A stretch of DNA of 64,000 nucleotides from Acanthosoma haemorrhoidale (GCA_930367205.1 OV884015.1:106146509-106210508), one strand, 5' to 3'. Counted from the first letter of the stretch, positions 1-11,100 are shown. Made by a program: numbers and translations. Notes: generated from the letters alone by a model not told the origin.

Positions 1-181
1 TGTGACGACTGAAGGCGACAATTGTGTAAACAAATAATGTAAATACAGCTGAAGAAAAGTCCGACCTCCCCACCAACCCCGCTTCTGAGTTAACAGTGAT
101 TTTCTTGAAACTTGAGAGAAGTTAGAATTTTAGTTTTGCCAAAGATTGAGGCAGACTAGAAGGTGTGTGTCATGATCTGCC

Positions 182-364
182 AAGACTTTCAAAGCACTAA
201 GTACCAAGCACCACAGTTGATTATCTAAGTACGCAAGTGTGCCATGTGATTAAGCCGAGACAGACTTTAAGCACTAAGTAACAAGCACTACAGTTGATTA
301 TCTAAGTACGCAAGTGCGCCCTGTGATTAAGCAGAGACAGACTTTAAGCACTAAGTACCAAGCC
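182..364. repeat. 77-bp direct repeats, left block (unit 1)
   Basis: About 2.3 copies of a 77-bp sequence containing gattaagccgagacagac and ctaagtaccaagcac; gatt recurs at 248 and 325, exactly 77 bases apart. The block breaks off at the coiled-coil ORF. The same block recurs at the start of every unit, for example near 7615-7797, 30630-30795, 51478-51655 and 63180-63363. Confidence 0.85.
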
Positions 365-503
365 GATATTTCCGATTTTAGTTCTTCCCTTAATTGATCA
401 AACTTCCCGCTCAACTCTTTTTGTTCTTTATTATTTTCTTTAAGTGCGTTACTTTGACTGTTTAATTTTTCGTTTATTTCTTTATTATTTTCTTTTAATT
501 TAA

Positions 504-722
504 TTATTTTCTGTTAAATTGACTGTTTAATTGGGCAAGGACCTGTTGCAACATATTTGTCGTAGTGTTTTCACTCGGATTTACTTTGGGTTCGGGGTGT
601 GGGTTCCCTGTTTTAGAGGCTGCGTTTGACCCAAAAGGTAGGCAGTATACCTGAATCTGACCTGGACATATTTGTTTTCGTGTGTGTACAACAAATGTGA
701 AATTATGAGAAAATATAAATTG
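504..722 (-). pseudogene. Coiled-coil ORF, truncated class A form (unit 1)
   Basis: The same minus-strand frame as the intact copy at 7731-8144. In class A units the bases encoding the coiled-coil are replaced by ttttaatttaattattttctg, which brings in a TAA at 504-506 directly after LAQLNSQFN. Units 3, 4 and 6 share it, with the stop at 15323, 22951 and 38920. Unit 8 has instead a one-base insertion near 63421. Confidence 0.5.
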
Positions 723-959
723 TTAGTGGTTAGTACTAGTTATTATTCTAACATGCAATACCTCACAATTCCTTTGGTTTCTTTAGAATTTTTTCAGTTA
801 ATCCCGGAGCGGCCCCCATTGAAACCTACCTTATTTTTTACCATTTATTTTTCTACTTTATTTGATCAATTTACCTTAACTAATTTGGCAGGTCCGTCAT
901 GAGATTTTTAAATCAAATTGTTTTATGTCTTTGACATAGGAATTTATCCCGATTGAATC

Positions 960-1063
960 CCTGAGATTAAGCCGAGACAGACTTTAATCACTAAGTACCA
1001 AGCACTACAGTTGATTATCTAAGTACGCAAGTGTGCCCTGTGATTAAGCCAAGACAGACTTTA
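960..1063. repeat. 77-bp direct repeats, right block (unit 1)
   Basis: About 1.3 further copies of the same 77-bp repeat, in the same orientation, on the other side of a segment of roughly 590 bp holding the coiled-coil ORF. In most units it is followed by a short TAA microsatellite (for example 8492-8506 and 15889-15906). In unit 7 the Jockey element sits about 30 bp to its left. Confidence 0.8.
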
Positions 1064-1613
1064 ATAATCTGACGTATTTTTCAATAGAATGATTTCTTCT
1101 TTTAATTTTGAATTTACATTATAATTATATTATTAAAATATTAAATGATTAAAACAGTCCGCACATTTTGAGGACCCTACTTCCACACTTGGTCATTAGC
1201 ACTGTAGCACTCTCTTAACCGCTATTTTCACGATTAATCCGGTGTTGATTATCACAGCGATGTGTCTGAAAGTCCATTTTGTTCTTACAACATTTTATCA
1301 AGGTTTATATCAACGCACATTTCCAGATTAGTGAAAATATATTTAAATAAATATTTATTTAAAGGAATTTACAATCTGCTCTAATAGGGCGTATATATAT
1401 ACATATCCTGGGATTCCCCAGATTCATCAGGGAAATGTCCTTATTCGTTAAAAAGAATTCATGGATCAGGGATACAACCCCTTACTAACACTGCTCTTGC
1501 ATCTTCGTCACTGGTGTGCAGTAACAGTGGAGACAATGAGAGACTACCTGTAGAAGAAGCCTGGGTAAGAACTCCAAAGGATGTTTTAGCATCAAAAGGT
1601 TTATTTACTAACG

Positions 1614-1716
1614 TTATTTTTAGTGGGGCCCTCCATTGTTTAAACCAGTAAGTCTAAATAGGGTTTAGTTTGGATTTGTACATGAGAATTTCGTTTTCAA
1701 ATTTGGGATGTGATTT
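1614..1716 (-). pseudogene. LINE reverse-transcriptase C-terminal relic (unit 1)
   Basis: Read on the minus strand, the frame gives a Lys/Ser-rich stretch followed by YKSKLNPI and then TYWFKQW. This matches the conserved post-RT segment of Jockey-type ORF2, where the intact element in this window has YKQLLKPIWTYGIELWG. In this unit the Trp codon is TAG. Similarity fades on both sides. Present at the same place in every unit. Confidence 0.5.
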
Positions 1717-1749
1717 TTTGACTGAGAGACATGTTCCATGTTGGTCCGT

Positions 1750-3790
1750 TCTGAAGTTGGAATATTAGGTTTAGAACTGAATGTGTTGTGGGATGACCAA
1801 AAATAAAAAAAAACCCTGCGAATAATAAATTGTTCCCATCATTCAATAACATAAATTAAATTAAACATAAAACCAGCAATGTACAGTAACTCTTTTTAGT
1901 TAGCAAGAGTTAAAATAAGGTTTGACAATCCTTAAAATGCAAAGTAAATCGAGCTAAGGAGCTTAAGAGGAGGAGGAGAGTGGAGAAGGTGAAGTTCAAT
2001 ATTGCTACAGCTGAAATACAATCCGGTGTTGTATATTAGAAGTTCCTTCCTCTGTAAATAAATTTCTTCCGTGTTGTTGAATATTGTCAACTAATAATAT
2101 AATATTAATAAAACCTTATACTATCATTGAATATTGTTTTGTTTGTTATTGTGAATATATCTCTTAGATTTGGATTTATTAGTGTGTTTCAACATCCATC
2201 TTCTGTTGAAAATAGGCTCTTAGAGTAAAGCGTGAGTAAAAATATTTTCTTAAAAATTAAAACTATTCTAAAACGTAAACTTTCCGTTTGGAAGATCTTT
2301 GTTGATGATGAAAAGAGATATATGGCCCGAGGACGATACAAACAACACACAGTGCACTTCACAAATGGACTGAGCTTTACATTTGTAACAATTTGTATTC
2401 ACAAATTTTTAAGAGATACCAATCATATAGCTGAGTGGTTAGCTTCACTGTTTGCAAGTTCACAAGTCTTTTGGGGCTTGTACACTTGTTAATTAAGTAT
2501 TAAGCCCACTATCTCATTATTTAGTAGGGGTATGATGTTATAAGGAAAATGCAGCGGAAGCTAGTTTTTTTGTTAAATTAGGAATGACAAAACGAATGAA
2601 ATATGGATAAATAATCTTATATTTAGCATTGAAATAAAACAGTAATCACTATACTTTATATACATTACATATAACATGAATAATAATAAATCATATAATT
2701 TTATAAAATATTTCTTACATTATTAATTTTTACATAGCAGTTTATGAAATTTCTGTGATTAAATTGCATGAATTGTTCCCTTTTAATTTTTTATTAAATT
2801 ATGACATTATATAATTCGGGAAGTAGGACAAGTAATACACAAATACAATAATAATCGTCATCATGGCAATAAAAGCCTTAGCATATACATCGGTCTGACA
2901 ATACGGTTATAAGACAACGTACTAATAAATCCCAGACATACTTGAAGGTTAATAAAAAAAATTATTTGATAATAATTCAATTAGTATATGATAATGATTT
3001 GGGGTACAAAAAATAATTGGAATACAAATATTTTAGGCTCATGACGTCATGATATATCTTGATTGTTAAAGTTTGTGAAGTCTGTTGTTGTCTGCATGAA
3101 GATAACTGAATGAAGTCTGCTGATAGGCTGCTAAGTAGTACGAGCCTTCGACATCTGCAATAGTGATACAAATTAGTTATAAATGCAAAATAAGAATAAA
3201 ATAAATAGAAAATCTTCTTATGACTAATGATTTCATATCATCCTCATAATTTAAAAATGGTTTATACCAAAAATAGAGAAAAATTCGTCCATATCTTTTG
3301 AAATCGTTGTACATTATTTCATTTACTAAAATAAATCGAAAAAATTTTACCTTTAAATTTGATGATATGATTGTAGTTGTGATCACCAGTGATCCAGGTG
3401 GGATGACTCCGTGCTCTTTGGATGGTGGAGTTTCATGTATACATCATGTCCACATAATGCCAATAATGAATTTTTTCAGGCTCCTTACTAGATAGTTAGG
3501 GTCACTAGGCAGATGAGGTATTCATTTTTTTTCTGAAATAAATTTGGTTATACATACAAAGTCATATTACAATAAATATAAAAAAATCTTCTAATATGAA
3601 AACAGTTTAATATCATCCTTATAAATAAAAAAAGCTAATTCAAAATATAAATAAAAGTTGGTAACATAATTTTGCGTAAAAAAATCATGCATATGTACGT
3701 ATGTAAAACAGTTATATAAGTTGAGGGAATCAACTGATATCGGTTTCAAATTATCACTTCTATCTACAGACTCTAATTACAACTTTAAAA
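1750..3790. other. AT-rich stretch without a recognisable gene (unit 1)
   Basis: The open frames here are short. One of 87 codons at 2232-2492 has no ATG, and small minus-strand frames lie at 2977-3386. An acceptor-like attgcag precedes the ATG of the minus-strand frame that begins near 3155. Bases 2431-2445 resemble a Pol III A box (tagctgagtggttag) without a matching B box. The stretch is present in all units; part of it (about 1805-2090) is deleted in unit 7. Confidence 0.5.
3041..3050. promoter_or_regulatory. Palindromic CRE/ATF-like site
   Basis: ATGACGTCAT, a perfect 10-bp palindrome matching the CREB/ATF consensus, in otherwise AT-rich DNA. It recurs in every unit (for example 10428-10437). 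No promoter can be tied to it. Confidence 0.25.
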
Positions 3791-3794
3791 ACTT

Positions 3795-5257
3795 TCAGTA
3801 TCTCTTATCAATGTAACCTTTCTCAAATACTATACTGTACTTAACTATAAATCTTTCTATTTTCATATCATCTAATTTTATTTTGAACCCGTCTTCTTCG
3901 ATATGTTCATTAAAATTCACTTTAACTTCTTCATTTTTTTCTTTCTTCTTCTCTGTATTTCTTGTTTCATCTTCTTTCTTCTGTATTATTTGTAGATTCT
4001 CATTATGGATTAATCTAAACATTTTTATAATATCTAATCCTTTAAGAAAATCTTCAAAATAATCTCTCTTGACAATGAACACATCAACATATTTTCTATG
4101 TCAAAAATGTTTAATTTTTGAGTTACTAAACTTTTTTTTCACACCATTGACTGTTTTTAAAAGTATCTTATTTACTTCTTCTGTCTTTTTCTTTATATTA
4201 GTTAATTTTGAATTTATTATAGAGCATTGGGATCCTGGATCGGATGTCCCATTTACCTGTTACTTCTCTTTTTATGATATTTTTACTTTAATCAATGGTG
4301 TGGTTATTCGTTTTTATGTTCAGTAATTAGATCTACTTCTAATACTAAGTTGCTTTCTATTATTCTAGTTTCATTTTTTATCTATTTTAAACCGGCATGA
4401 AGCATCTTCATGATCCCTGATACAATTGTTTAATTGTTCACAGTTATTCCATGGATTTTTCTCTTGAAATTTGTTTTTACTGTACTGGTTTTCCATTTTT
4501 CTTTGTTATGAATTTTTTTTGTTCACTAGGCCCTCACATTTTTTAATTTCATAAAATAATCTAGATGAATTCTCACGTTTTTCTTGATCTATCTTTTTTC
4601 TGATAAAGTAGGTAAACCCGCAGTTAGTGCATGGATCTTTTCCCTTGAAATTTGTTTTTACTCTACAGGTTTTCCATTTTCCTTTGTTATGAATTTTTTT
4701 TGTTCACTAGGCCCTCACATTTTCTAATTTTATAAAATATTCTAGATGAATTATCACGTTTTTCTTGATCTATATTTTTTCTGATAAAGTAGGTAAACCT
4801 GCAGTTAGTGCATGGATTTTTCTCTTGAAATTTTTTTTTACTCTACAGGTTTTTCATTTTTCTTTGTTATGAATTTTTTTTTTTCACTAGGCCCTCACAT
4901 TTTATAATTTTATAAAATATTCTAGATGAATTATCACGTTATTCTTGATCTATCTTTTTTCTGATAAAGTAGGTAAACCTGCTATAAGCTATTATAAAGA
5001 TATAAGCATCACTAAAGACTGTTTAGCATTTGAGTTCTTGCATGTAAGCTTCTCAATCATAAACTTTTCTGCTATATGTTTTAAATTTAGTTGATTCTCT
5101 TTCTTCTGTGTGGATTCAATCTTATTTTTTCTCATGATTGTTCCGCATTTAAATCATCAAAATACATTGTTTTCATTTTCTCTGTTAATGTAATCCACAC
5201 TGTCTTCTCTTGACCTCTCTTACTAAAACTATTTTTCAGTCTTTTATAAATATAATT
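3795..5257 (-). pseudogene. Decayed lysine-rich coding region, unknown family (unit 1)
   Basis: Several minus-strand frames follow one another in the same direction with protein-like composition. Near 5100-5257 a frame contains KRGQEKTVWIT and ends at a TGA that overlaps an ATG. From that ATG a 47-codon frame rich in Lys/Asn runs to about 4990. Then come the 180-bp repeats, each with a 57-codon Cys-bearing frame. Last is a 95-codon frame at 3795-4082 with a charged KKKEKNEE stretch, whose only start at that position is GTG. Frames are broken by single stops and by length changes at A/T runs. It looks like one former gene or gene cluster. I do not recognise the family. Confidence 0.4.
4441..4980. 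repeat. 180-bp tandem repeat, 3 copies (unit 1)
   Basis: Three copies of 180 bp, each running from the Pst-like tgcagtta or cagttatt start to tgataaagtaggtaaac, which ends at about 4617, 4797 and 4977. Copies differ mainly in ctcttg versus cccttg and in the number of T. Confidence 0.95.
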
Positions 5258-5940
5258 ATTTTATAAAGTTGGTAACAAAATTGTGCGAACAATAATCATG
5301 CATATATCTTTATCTATCATTTATATTATTTACTTATATTATAAGAATAAAATCTTCTCATACGAAGGCAGTTTAATATCAAACTTATGAATAAAAAAAA
5401 GTTTGCTAAAAAAATAAATAAAAGCTGAAAAAATATTTTGCGTACAAAAATCATGCATATATATTTTGCTATCAATTATATTATTTACTTATATTATAAA
5501 AAAACAAATATTCTCATAAGAACACAGTCCATTATAATCTTTATAAATAAATAAATCGTTATTCATCTTAAGGTAAAAAATTCATATTGTGCTTAAAAAT
5601 AAAAAAAGTTTATTCAAATAATAAATAAAAACATTATACTTACAAATATCATGCATATATATCTATCATTTATATTATTTACTTATATGGTAAGAAAAAA
5701 AAATGTCTCATGCGAAAACAGTTTAATATCATCCTTATATATCAAGAAATTGTTATATATAAAAATAAAAAGAAAAATTGGTTAAAAAAAATGGTTATAA
5801 AAATCATGCATGTATATATATCTATCATTCATATCATTATTTACTTTCTCACTACTATTATACTCACTCATTACTATATATATGATTTCTCATAGGACAA
5901 CAGTTAATTATCATCCTTAATAATCAAATAAGATTATTCA
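5240..5940. repeat. Degenerate AT-rich satellite (unit 1)
   Basis: Diverged copies of a 150-200 bp motif containing atcatgcatatat, then tatcatttatattatttacttat, then cagtttaatatcatcc. The atcatgcat core recurs near 5295, 5448, 5648 and 5801, with an isolated copy near 3685. It fills the space between the decayed coding region and the Smr gene in every unit, and the LTR element of unit 6 inserted into the third core. Confidence 0.6.
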
Positions 5941-5944
5941 ATAA

Positions 5945-6262
5945 TTTATACCCAACAGATTTCCAGATATTGACACCACGACTCTAACTGTTTTTTAGGA
6001 GTGAACTATTCCAGAGACGAAGATACTTGCTATCTTAACTACAGGCCACTACGATACACCATACAGACCACAGATGTTGGTAGGCTAGGGGAAGTAGAAG
6101 GGTTAAGTCTTTGAAATATTGACCGAACCTTTTTGACCTAATGACAACTATCAATATGTTAAAATAAATTACCGTAAGACCATAAAATTATATCTTTCAG
6201 AGACCGTAAGCTTAACCATAGCAATGAAGACTATATCCAATTTTTATGAGATTATACAAAAT
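5945..6262. other. Non-repetitive spacer downstream of the CUE-Smr gene (unit 1)
   Basis: About 320 bp of ordinary-composition DNA with no open frame of note and no match I recognise. It holds several of the single-base differences between units, in contrast to the neighbouring Smr ORF. Confidence 0.5.
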
Positions 6263-6268
6263 TTTATT
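6263..6268 (-). terminator. Polyadenylation signal AATAAA for the CUE-Smr gene
   Basis: The minus strand carries AATAAA 46 nt beyond the TAG stop at 6315-6317. The site is kept in the other units. Together with the upstream TATA it makes a compact, complete-looking single-exon transcription unit. Confidence 0.55.
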
Positions 6269-6314
6269 TCACCAGGACCATATTTAATTGAACGCAGCAG
6301 AATTAATCTCTAGC

Positions 6315-6809
6315 CTAATCAATCGTAACAATGTTAACCTTAAGTAGTCCTGGATTCTTCTCATAAAACTCCACACCCCTATCAGAAAGCCATGCTGAAA
6401 TTGCTGGCTTAAGTTTAGGCTGTCCATCAAGGGAGTGCAACCCTCTACCCGTTATAACAGAAACAAAAGTGGTCTTACGACCGGAATCTCGAAGCCTGGA
6501 AGTGACTTCATCTATGAAGAGGTCAAGTACGTCCAGAGCTTCGGACACGAATAGGAAATGCAAATCTAAACGTGTCCATGTATCATTCACATGATACCTA
6601 ATAATCGACCTAGCAGACAAAGGCCTAATCCTTCTACCTCCCTCGGTACTCCACCTGGTCTTTGTGTAAGGCGGTTGATCTAAAGGTGTGAGGAAGCAAA
6701 TAGCTTCGTCTACGGAATCGTTCACTCCGGCTAAAACAAAAGTTAGTGTTTGTTCGTCCATGTCTGGGAATCTGTCGGATAAATAAGTTAACGAAGTAGA
6801 CTTACTCAT
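6315..6809 (-). CDS. CUE-Smr domain protein, candidate no-go-decay mRNA endonuclease (unit 1)
   Basis: 164 aa, single exon. Residues 6-42 read as a CUE-like ubiquitin-binding helix bundle (FPDMD, then NDSVDEAICFL). Residues 80-162 are an Smr domain: LDLHF at 81-85 in the place of the usual LDLHG, ITGRGLHS at 119-126 and KNPG at 151-154. The D-x-H pair (D82, H84) and the Arg of the TGRG loop (R122) are present; as I recall, these are the residues needed for RNA cleavage by yeast Cue2. CUE plus Smr is the layout of Cue2, NONU-1 and N4BP2, which cut mRNA at collided ribosomes; this one is much shorter and has no kinase or PIN-like part. The ATG is the first in-frame after an upstream TGA. A minus-strand TATAAAG lies at 6935-6941 and AATAAA at 6263-6268. 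The CDS is clearly richer in G+C than its surroundings. Endonuclease function is inferred from family membership. Confidence 0.85.
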   Translation of the reverse strand: MSKSTSLTYLSDRFPDMDEQTLTFVLAGVNDSVDEAICFLTPLDQPPYTKTRWSTEGGRRIRPLSARSIIRYHVNDTWTRLDLHFLFVSEALDVLDLFIDEVTSRLRDSGRKTTFVSVITGRGLHSLDGQPKLKPAISAWLSDRGVEFYEKNPGLLKVNIVTID

Positions 6810-6844
6810 TACGGCGATGATGATCGGGACACTGTATCCAATAT

Positions 6845-7138
6845 GTGCACACTTTAAAAGTCAGAGCTGGACTGACTGAAATCATAGGAAAGTTTGCAAG
6901 TGACGGTGGAGTGGGGGACCCAGGTACCGAAATTCTTTATATTGGCAAACCCTCACCCAGGTATAAACATCTTTTGACTTGGTATAAATGTCTAAAAAAG
7001 ACGATTTCTCTTTACTTCTATTTTTTTTTATACATGGAAAGAAACTACTATTTTTTTAATTTGAATTCAAAACCGAGGTTAATACTTCTGTTTTACAGAA
7101 GACCTAAAGGAGAATTATTTCGGGGACGAATAATATAA
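6845..7138 (+). other. Possible divergent spliced ORF opposite the CUE-Smr promoter
   Basis: On the plus strand an open frame with no ATG (it enters at GTG) runs to ccctcacccag at 6960, next to gtataaac (gtaaaaac in most units), a donor-like site. Acceptor-like ttttacag ends at 7098. Removing these 138 bases joins the exons in frame and ends at a TAA at 7136-7138. In most units the unspliced frame stops at the donor (TAA). Unit 6 has lost a base in the first exon. It could be a chance ORF or a 5' part of a divergent transcript; no family recognised. Confidence 0.2.
6935..6941 (-). promoter_or_regulatory. TATA box with adjacent CCAAT for the CUE-Smr gene
   Basis: The minus strand reads GCCAATATAAAGAA across 6932-6945: a CCAAT directly followed by TATAAAG. 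It lies about 125 bp upstream of the Smr ATG at 6809, leaving room for a 5' UTR of about 100 nt. The same sequence is seen in the corresponding position of every other unit. No transcription start is proven. Confidence 0.5.
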
Positions 7139-7730
7139 GTGATCAATTGTAGTCTCATAATTAATATGTGAGCGGGGAAATATACCAAATATTGCAGGTT
7201 CCAGAAAAAACTCTAGGTTTTTTTATTGTTCCTTGGTGGCTAGAATGCACAGAAACCTTCGACACATTTTCAAGTCTACCTATTCTTTCAAAAAAACGTC
7301 ATATTGTAAAAATAGTAAACAAATACAACGAATAATAAAACAAAAGGCCGTAGTTAGGAAAACGCACGTGGGAGAGCACTTACCATGAACAAATCAATTA
7401 TGATACGGAATTTTTTCTACAGTATCGATAATATGTGACGACTGAAGGCGACAATTGTGTAAACATATACTGTAAATACAGCTGAAGAAAAGTCCGACCT
7501 CCCCACCAACCCCGCTTCTGAGTTAACAGTGATTTTCTTGAAACTTGAGAGAAGTTAGAATTTTAGTGTTGCCAAAGATTGAGGCAGACTAGAAGGTGTG
7601 TGTTATGATCTGCCAAGACTTTCAAAGCACTAAGTACCAAGCACCACAGTTGATTATCTAAGTACGCAAGTGTGCCATGTGATTAAGCCGAGACAGGCTT
7701 TAAACACTAAGTAACAAGCACTACAGTTAA

Positions 7731-8144
7731 TTATCTAAGTACGCAAGTGTGCCCTGTGATCAAGCAGAGACAGACTTTAAGCACTAAGTACCAAGCCGAT
7801 ATTTCCGATTTTAGTTCTTCCCTTAATTGATCAAACTTCCCACTCAAATCTTTTTGTTCTTTATTATTTTCTTTAAGTGCGTTATTTTGACTGTTTAATT
7901 TTTGGTTTATTTCTTTATAATTTTCTTTAAGTGGGTTAAATTGACTGTTTAATTGGGCAAGGACCTGTTGCAACATCTTTGTCGTAGTGTTTTCACTCGG
8001 ATTTACTGCAGGTTCGGGGTGTGGGTTCCCTGTTTTAGAGGCTGTGTTTGACCCAAAAGGTAGGCAGTATACCTGAATCGGACCTGGACCTATTTGTGTA
8101 CGTGTGTGTACAACAAATGTGAAATTATGAGAAAATATAAATTG
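7731..8144 (-). CDS. Coiled-coil ORF, class B form (unit 2)
   Basis: 138 open codons between stops; the first Met is at 7976, giving 81 aa. The part before that Met is also open and reads like protein (residues such as YCLPFG and NPHPEP). The segment after Met is a clear coiled-coil with repeated N-x-LKEN blocks and alternating Leu/Lys/Glu/Asn, ending in LREELKSEIS. The tail runs into the 77-bp repeat and stops there, so the C-terminus is probably artificial. It resembles the N-terminal coiled-coil of transposon gag-like proteins, but no family can be assigned. It may be a fragment captured between the 77-bp repeats. Confidence 0.35.
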   Translation of the reverse strand, partial: QFIFSHNFTFVVHTRTQIGPGPIQVYCLPFGSNTASKTGNPHPEPAVNPSENTTTKMLQQVLAQLNSQFNPLKENYKEINQKLNSQNNALKENNKEQKDLSGKFDQLREELKSEISAWYLVLKVCLCLITGHTCVLR

Positions 8145-11100
8145 TTAGTGGTTAGTACTAGTTATTATTCTAACATGCAATACCTCACAATTCCTTTGGT
8201 TTCTTTAGAATTTTTTAAGTTAATCCCGGAGCGGCCCCCATTGAAACCTACCTTATTTTTACCATTTATTTTTCTACTTTATTTGATCAATTTACCTTAA
8301 CTAATTTGGCAGGTCCGTCATGAGATTTTTAAATCAAATTGTTTTATGTCTTTGACATAGGAATTTATCCCGATTGAATCCCTGAGATTAAGCCGAGACA
8401 GACTTTAATCACTAAGTACCAAGCACTACAGTTGATTATCTAAGTACGCAAGTGTGCCCTGTGATTAAGCCGAGACAGACTTTAAGAACTAAGTAATAAT
8501 AATAATAATCTGACGTATTTTTCAATAGAATGATTTCTTCTTTTAATTTTGAATTTTGAGGACCCTACTTCCACACTTGGTCATTAGCACTGTAGCACTC
8601 TCTTAACCGCTATTTTCACGATTAATCCGGTGTTGATTATCACAGCGATGTGTCTGAAAATCCATTTTGTTCTTACAACATTTTATCAAGGTTTATATCA
8701 ACGCACATTTCCAGATTAGTGAAAATATATTTAAATAAATATTTATTTAAAGGAATTTACAATCTGCTCTAATAGGGCGTATATATATACATAGCCTGGG
8801 ATTCCCCAGATTCATCAGGAAAATGTCCTTATTCGTTAAAAAGAATTCATGGATCAGGGATACAACCCCTTACTAACACTGCTCTTGCATCTTCGTCACT
8901 GGTGTGCAGTAACAGTGGAGACAATGAGAGACTACCTGTAGAAGAAGCCTGGGTAAGAACTCCAAAGGATGTTATAGCATCAAAAGGTTTATTTACTAAC
9001 GTTATTTTTAGTGGGGTCCTCCATTGTTTAAACCAGTAAGTCTAAATAGGGTTTAGTTTGGATTTGTACATGAGAATTTCGTTTTCAAATTTGGGATGTG
9101 ATTTTTTGACTGAGAGACATGTTCCATGTTGGTCCGTTCTGAAGTTGGAATATTAGGTTTAGAACTGAATGTGTTGTGGGATGACCAAAAATAAAAAAAA
9201 CCCTGCGAATAATAAATTGTTCCCATCATTCAATAACATAAATTAAATTAAACATAAAACCAGCAATGTACAGTAACTCTTTTTAGTTAGCAAGAGTTAA
9301 AATAAGGTTTGACAATCCTTAAAATGCAAAGTAAATCGAGCTAAGGAGCTTAAGAGGAGGAGGAGAGTGGAGAAGGTGAAGTTCAATATTGCTACAGCTG
9401 AAATACAATCCGGTGTTGTATATTAGAAGTTCCTTCCTCTGTAAATAAATTTCTTCCGTGTTGTTGAATATTGTCAACTAATAATATAATATTAATAAAA
9501 CCTTATACTATCATTGAATATTGTTTTGTTTGTTATTGTGAATATATCTCTTAGATTTGGATTTATTAGTGTGTTTCAACATCCATCTTCTGTTGAAAAT
9601 AGGCTCTTAGAGTAAAGCGTGAGTAAAAATATTTTCTTAAAAATTAAAACTATTCTAAAACGTAAACTTTCCGTTTGGAAGATCTTTGTTGATGATGAAA
9701 AGAGATATATGGCCCGAGGACGATACAAACAACACACAGTGCACTTCACAAATGGACTGAGCTTTACATTTGTAACAATTTGTATTCACAAATTTTTAAG
9801 AGATACCAATCATATAGCTGAGTGGTTAGCTTCACTGTTTGCAAGTTCACAAGTCTTATGGGGCTTGTACACTTGTTAATTAAGTATTAAGCCCACTATC
9901 TCATTATTTAGTAGGGGTATGATGTTATAAGGAAAATGCAGCGGAAGCTAGTTTTTTTGTTAAATTAGGAATGACAAAACGAATGAAATATGGATAAATA
10001 ATCTTATATTTAGCATTAAAATAAAACAGTAATCACTATACTTTATATACATTACATATAACATGAATAATAATAAATCATATAATTTTATAAAATATTT
10101 CTTACATTATTAATTTTTACATAGCAGTTTATGAAATTTCTGTGATTAAATTGCATGAATTGTTCCCTTTTAATTTTTTATTAAATTATGACATTATATA
10201 ATTCGGGAAGTAGGACAAGTAATACACAAATACAATAATAATCGTCATCATGGCAATAAAAGCCTTAGCATATACATCGGTCTGACAATACGGTTATAAG
10301 ACAACGTACTAATAAATCCCAGACATACTTGAAGGTTAATAAAAAAAATTATTTGATAATAATTCAATTAGTATATGATAATGATTTGGGGTACAAAAAA
10401 TAATTGGAATACAAATATTTTAGGCTCATGACGTCATGATATATCTTGATTGTTAAAGTTTGTGAAGTCTGTTGTTGTCTGCATGAAGATAACTGAATGA
10501 AGTCTGCTGATAGGCTGCTAAGTAGTACGAGCCTTCGACATCTGCAATAGTGATACAAATTAGTTATAAATGCAAAATAAGAATAAAATAAATAGAAAAT
10601 CTTCTTATGACTAATGATTTCATATCATCCTCATAATTTAAAAATGGTTTATACCAAAAATAGAGAAAAATTCGTCCATATCTTTTGAAATCGTTGTACA
10701 TTATTTCATTTACTAAAATAAATCGAAAAAATTTTACCTTTAAATTTGATGATATGATTGTAGTTGTGATCACCAGTGATCCAGGTGGGATGACTCCGTG
10801 CTCTTTGGATGGTGGAGTTTCATGTATACATCATGTCCACATAATGCCAATAATGAATTTTTTCAGGCTCCTTACTAGATAGTTAGGGTCACTAGGCAGA
10901 TGAGGTATTCATTTTTTTTCTGAAATAAATTTGGTTATACATACAAAGTCATATTACAATAAATATAAAAAAATCTTCTAATATGAAAACAGTTTAATAT
11001 CATCCTTATAAATAAAAAAAGCTAATTCAAAATATAAATAAAAGTTGGTAACATAATTTTGCGTAAAAAAATCATGCATATGTACGTATGTAAAACAGTT

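Larger units (their letters stand above)
1..7433. repeat. Macrosatellite unit 1
   Basis: Complete tandem unit of 7433 bp; the next unit restarts with the same bases (tgtgacgactgaaggcgac) at 7434. Used here as the reference for unit organisation. It carries the truncated (class A) coiled-coil ORF, three 180-bp repeats and an intact CUE-Smr gene. Unlike most units it lacks the expanded TAA microsatellite after the right-hand 77-bp repeat, near 1065. Its intergenic part at 6961 has gtataaac where most units have gtaaaaac. Confidence 0.95.

Noticed and set aside
672..902. 76-codon plus-strand frame MFSCVYNK...
   Set aside because: It starts at TTG and lies opposite the N-terminal part of the coiled-coil frame; no protein-like features.
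2425..2475. A-box-like tagctgagtggttag as a tRNA gene
   Set aside because: No B box, no acceptor stem and no cloverleaf; at most a short tRNA-derived scrap.
2232..2492. 87-codon plus-strand frame conserved in most units
   Set aside because: It opens with GTG, not ATG. Its composition reflects AT-rich DNA, unit 6 breaks it with a deletion, and near-identity of all units gives it no independent conservation.
1..7433. The unit as a Helitron or DNA transposon
   Set aside because: I found no terminal inverted repeats, no TC...CTRR ends with hairpin and no transposase or Rep/helicase frame.
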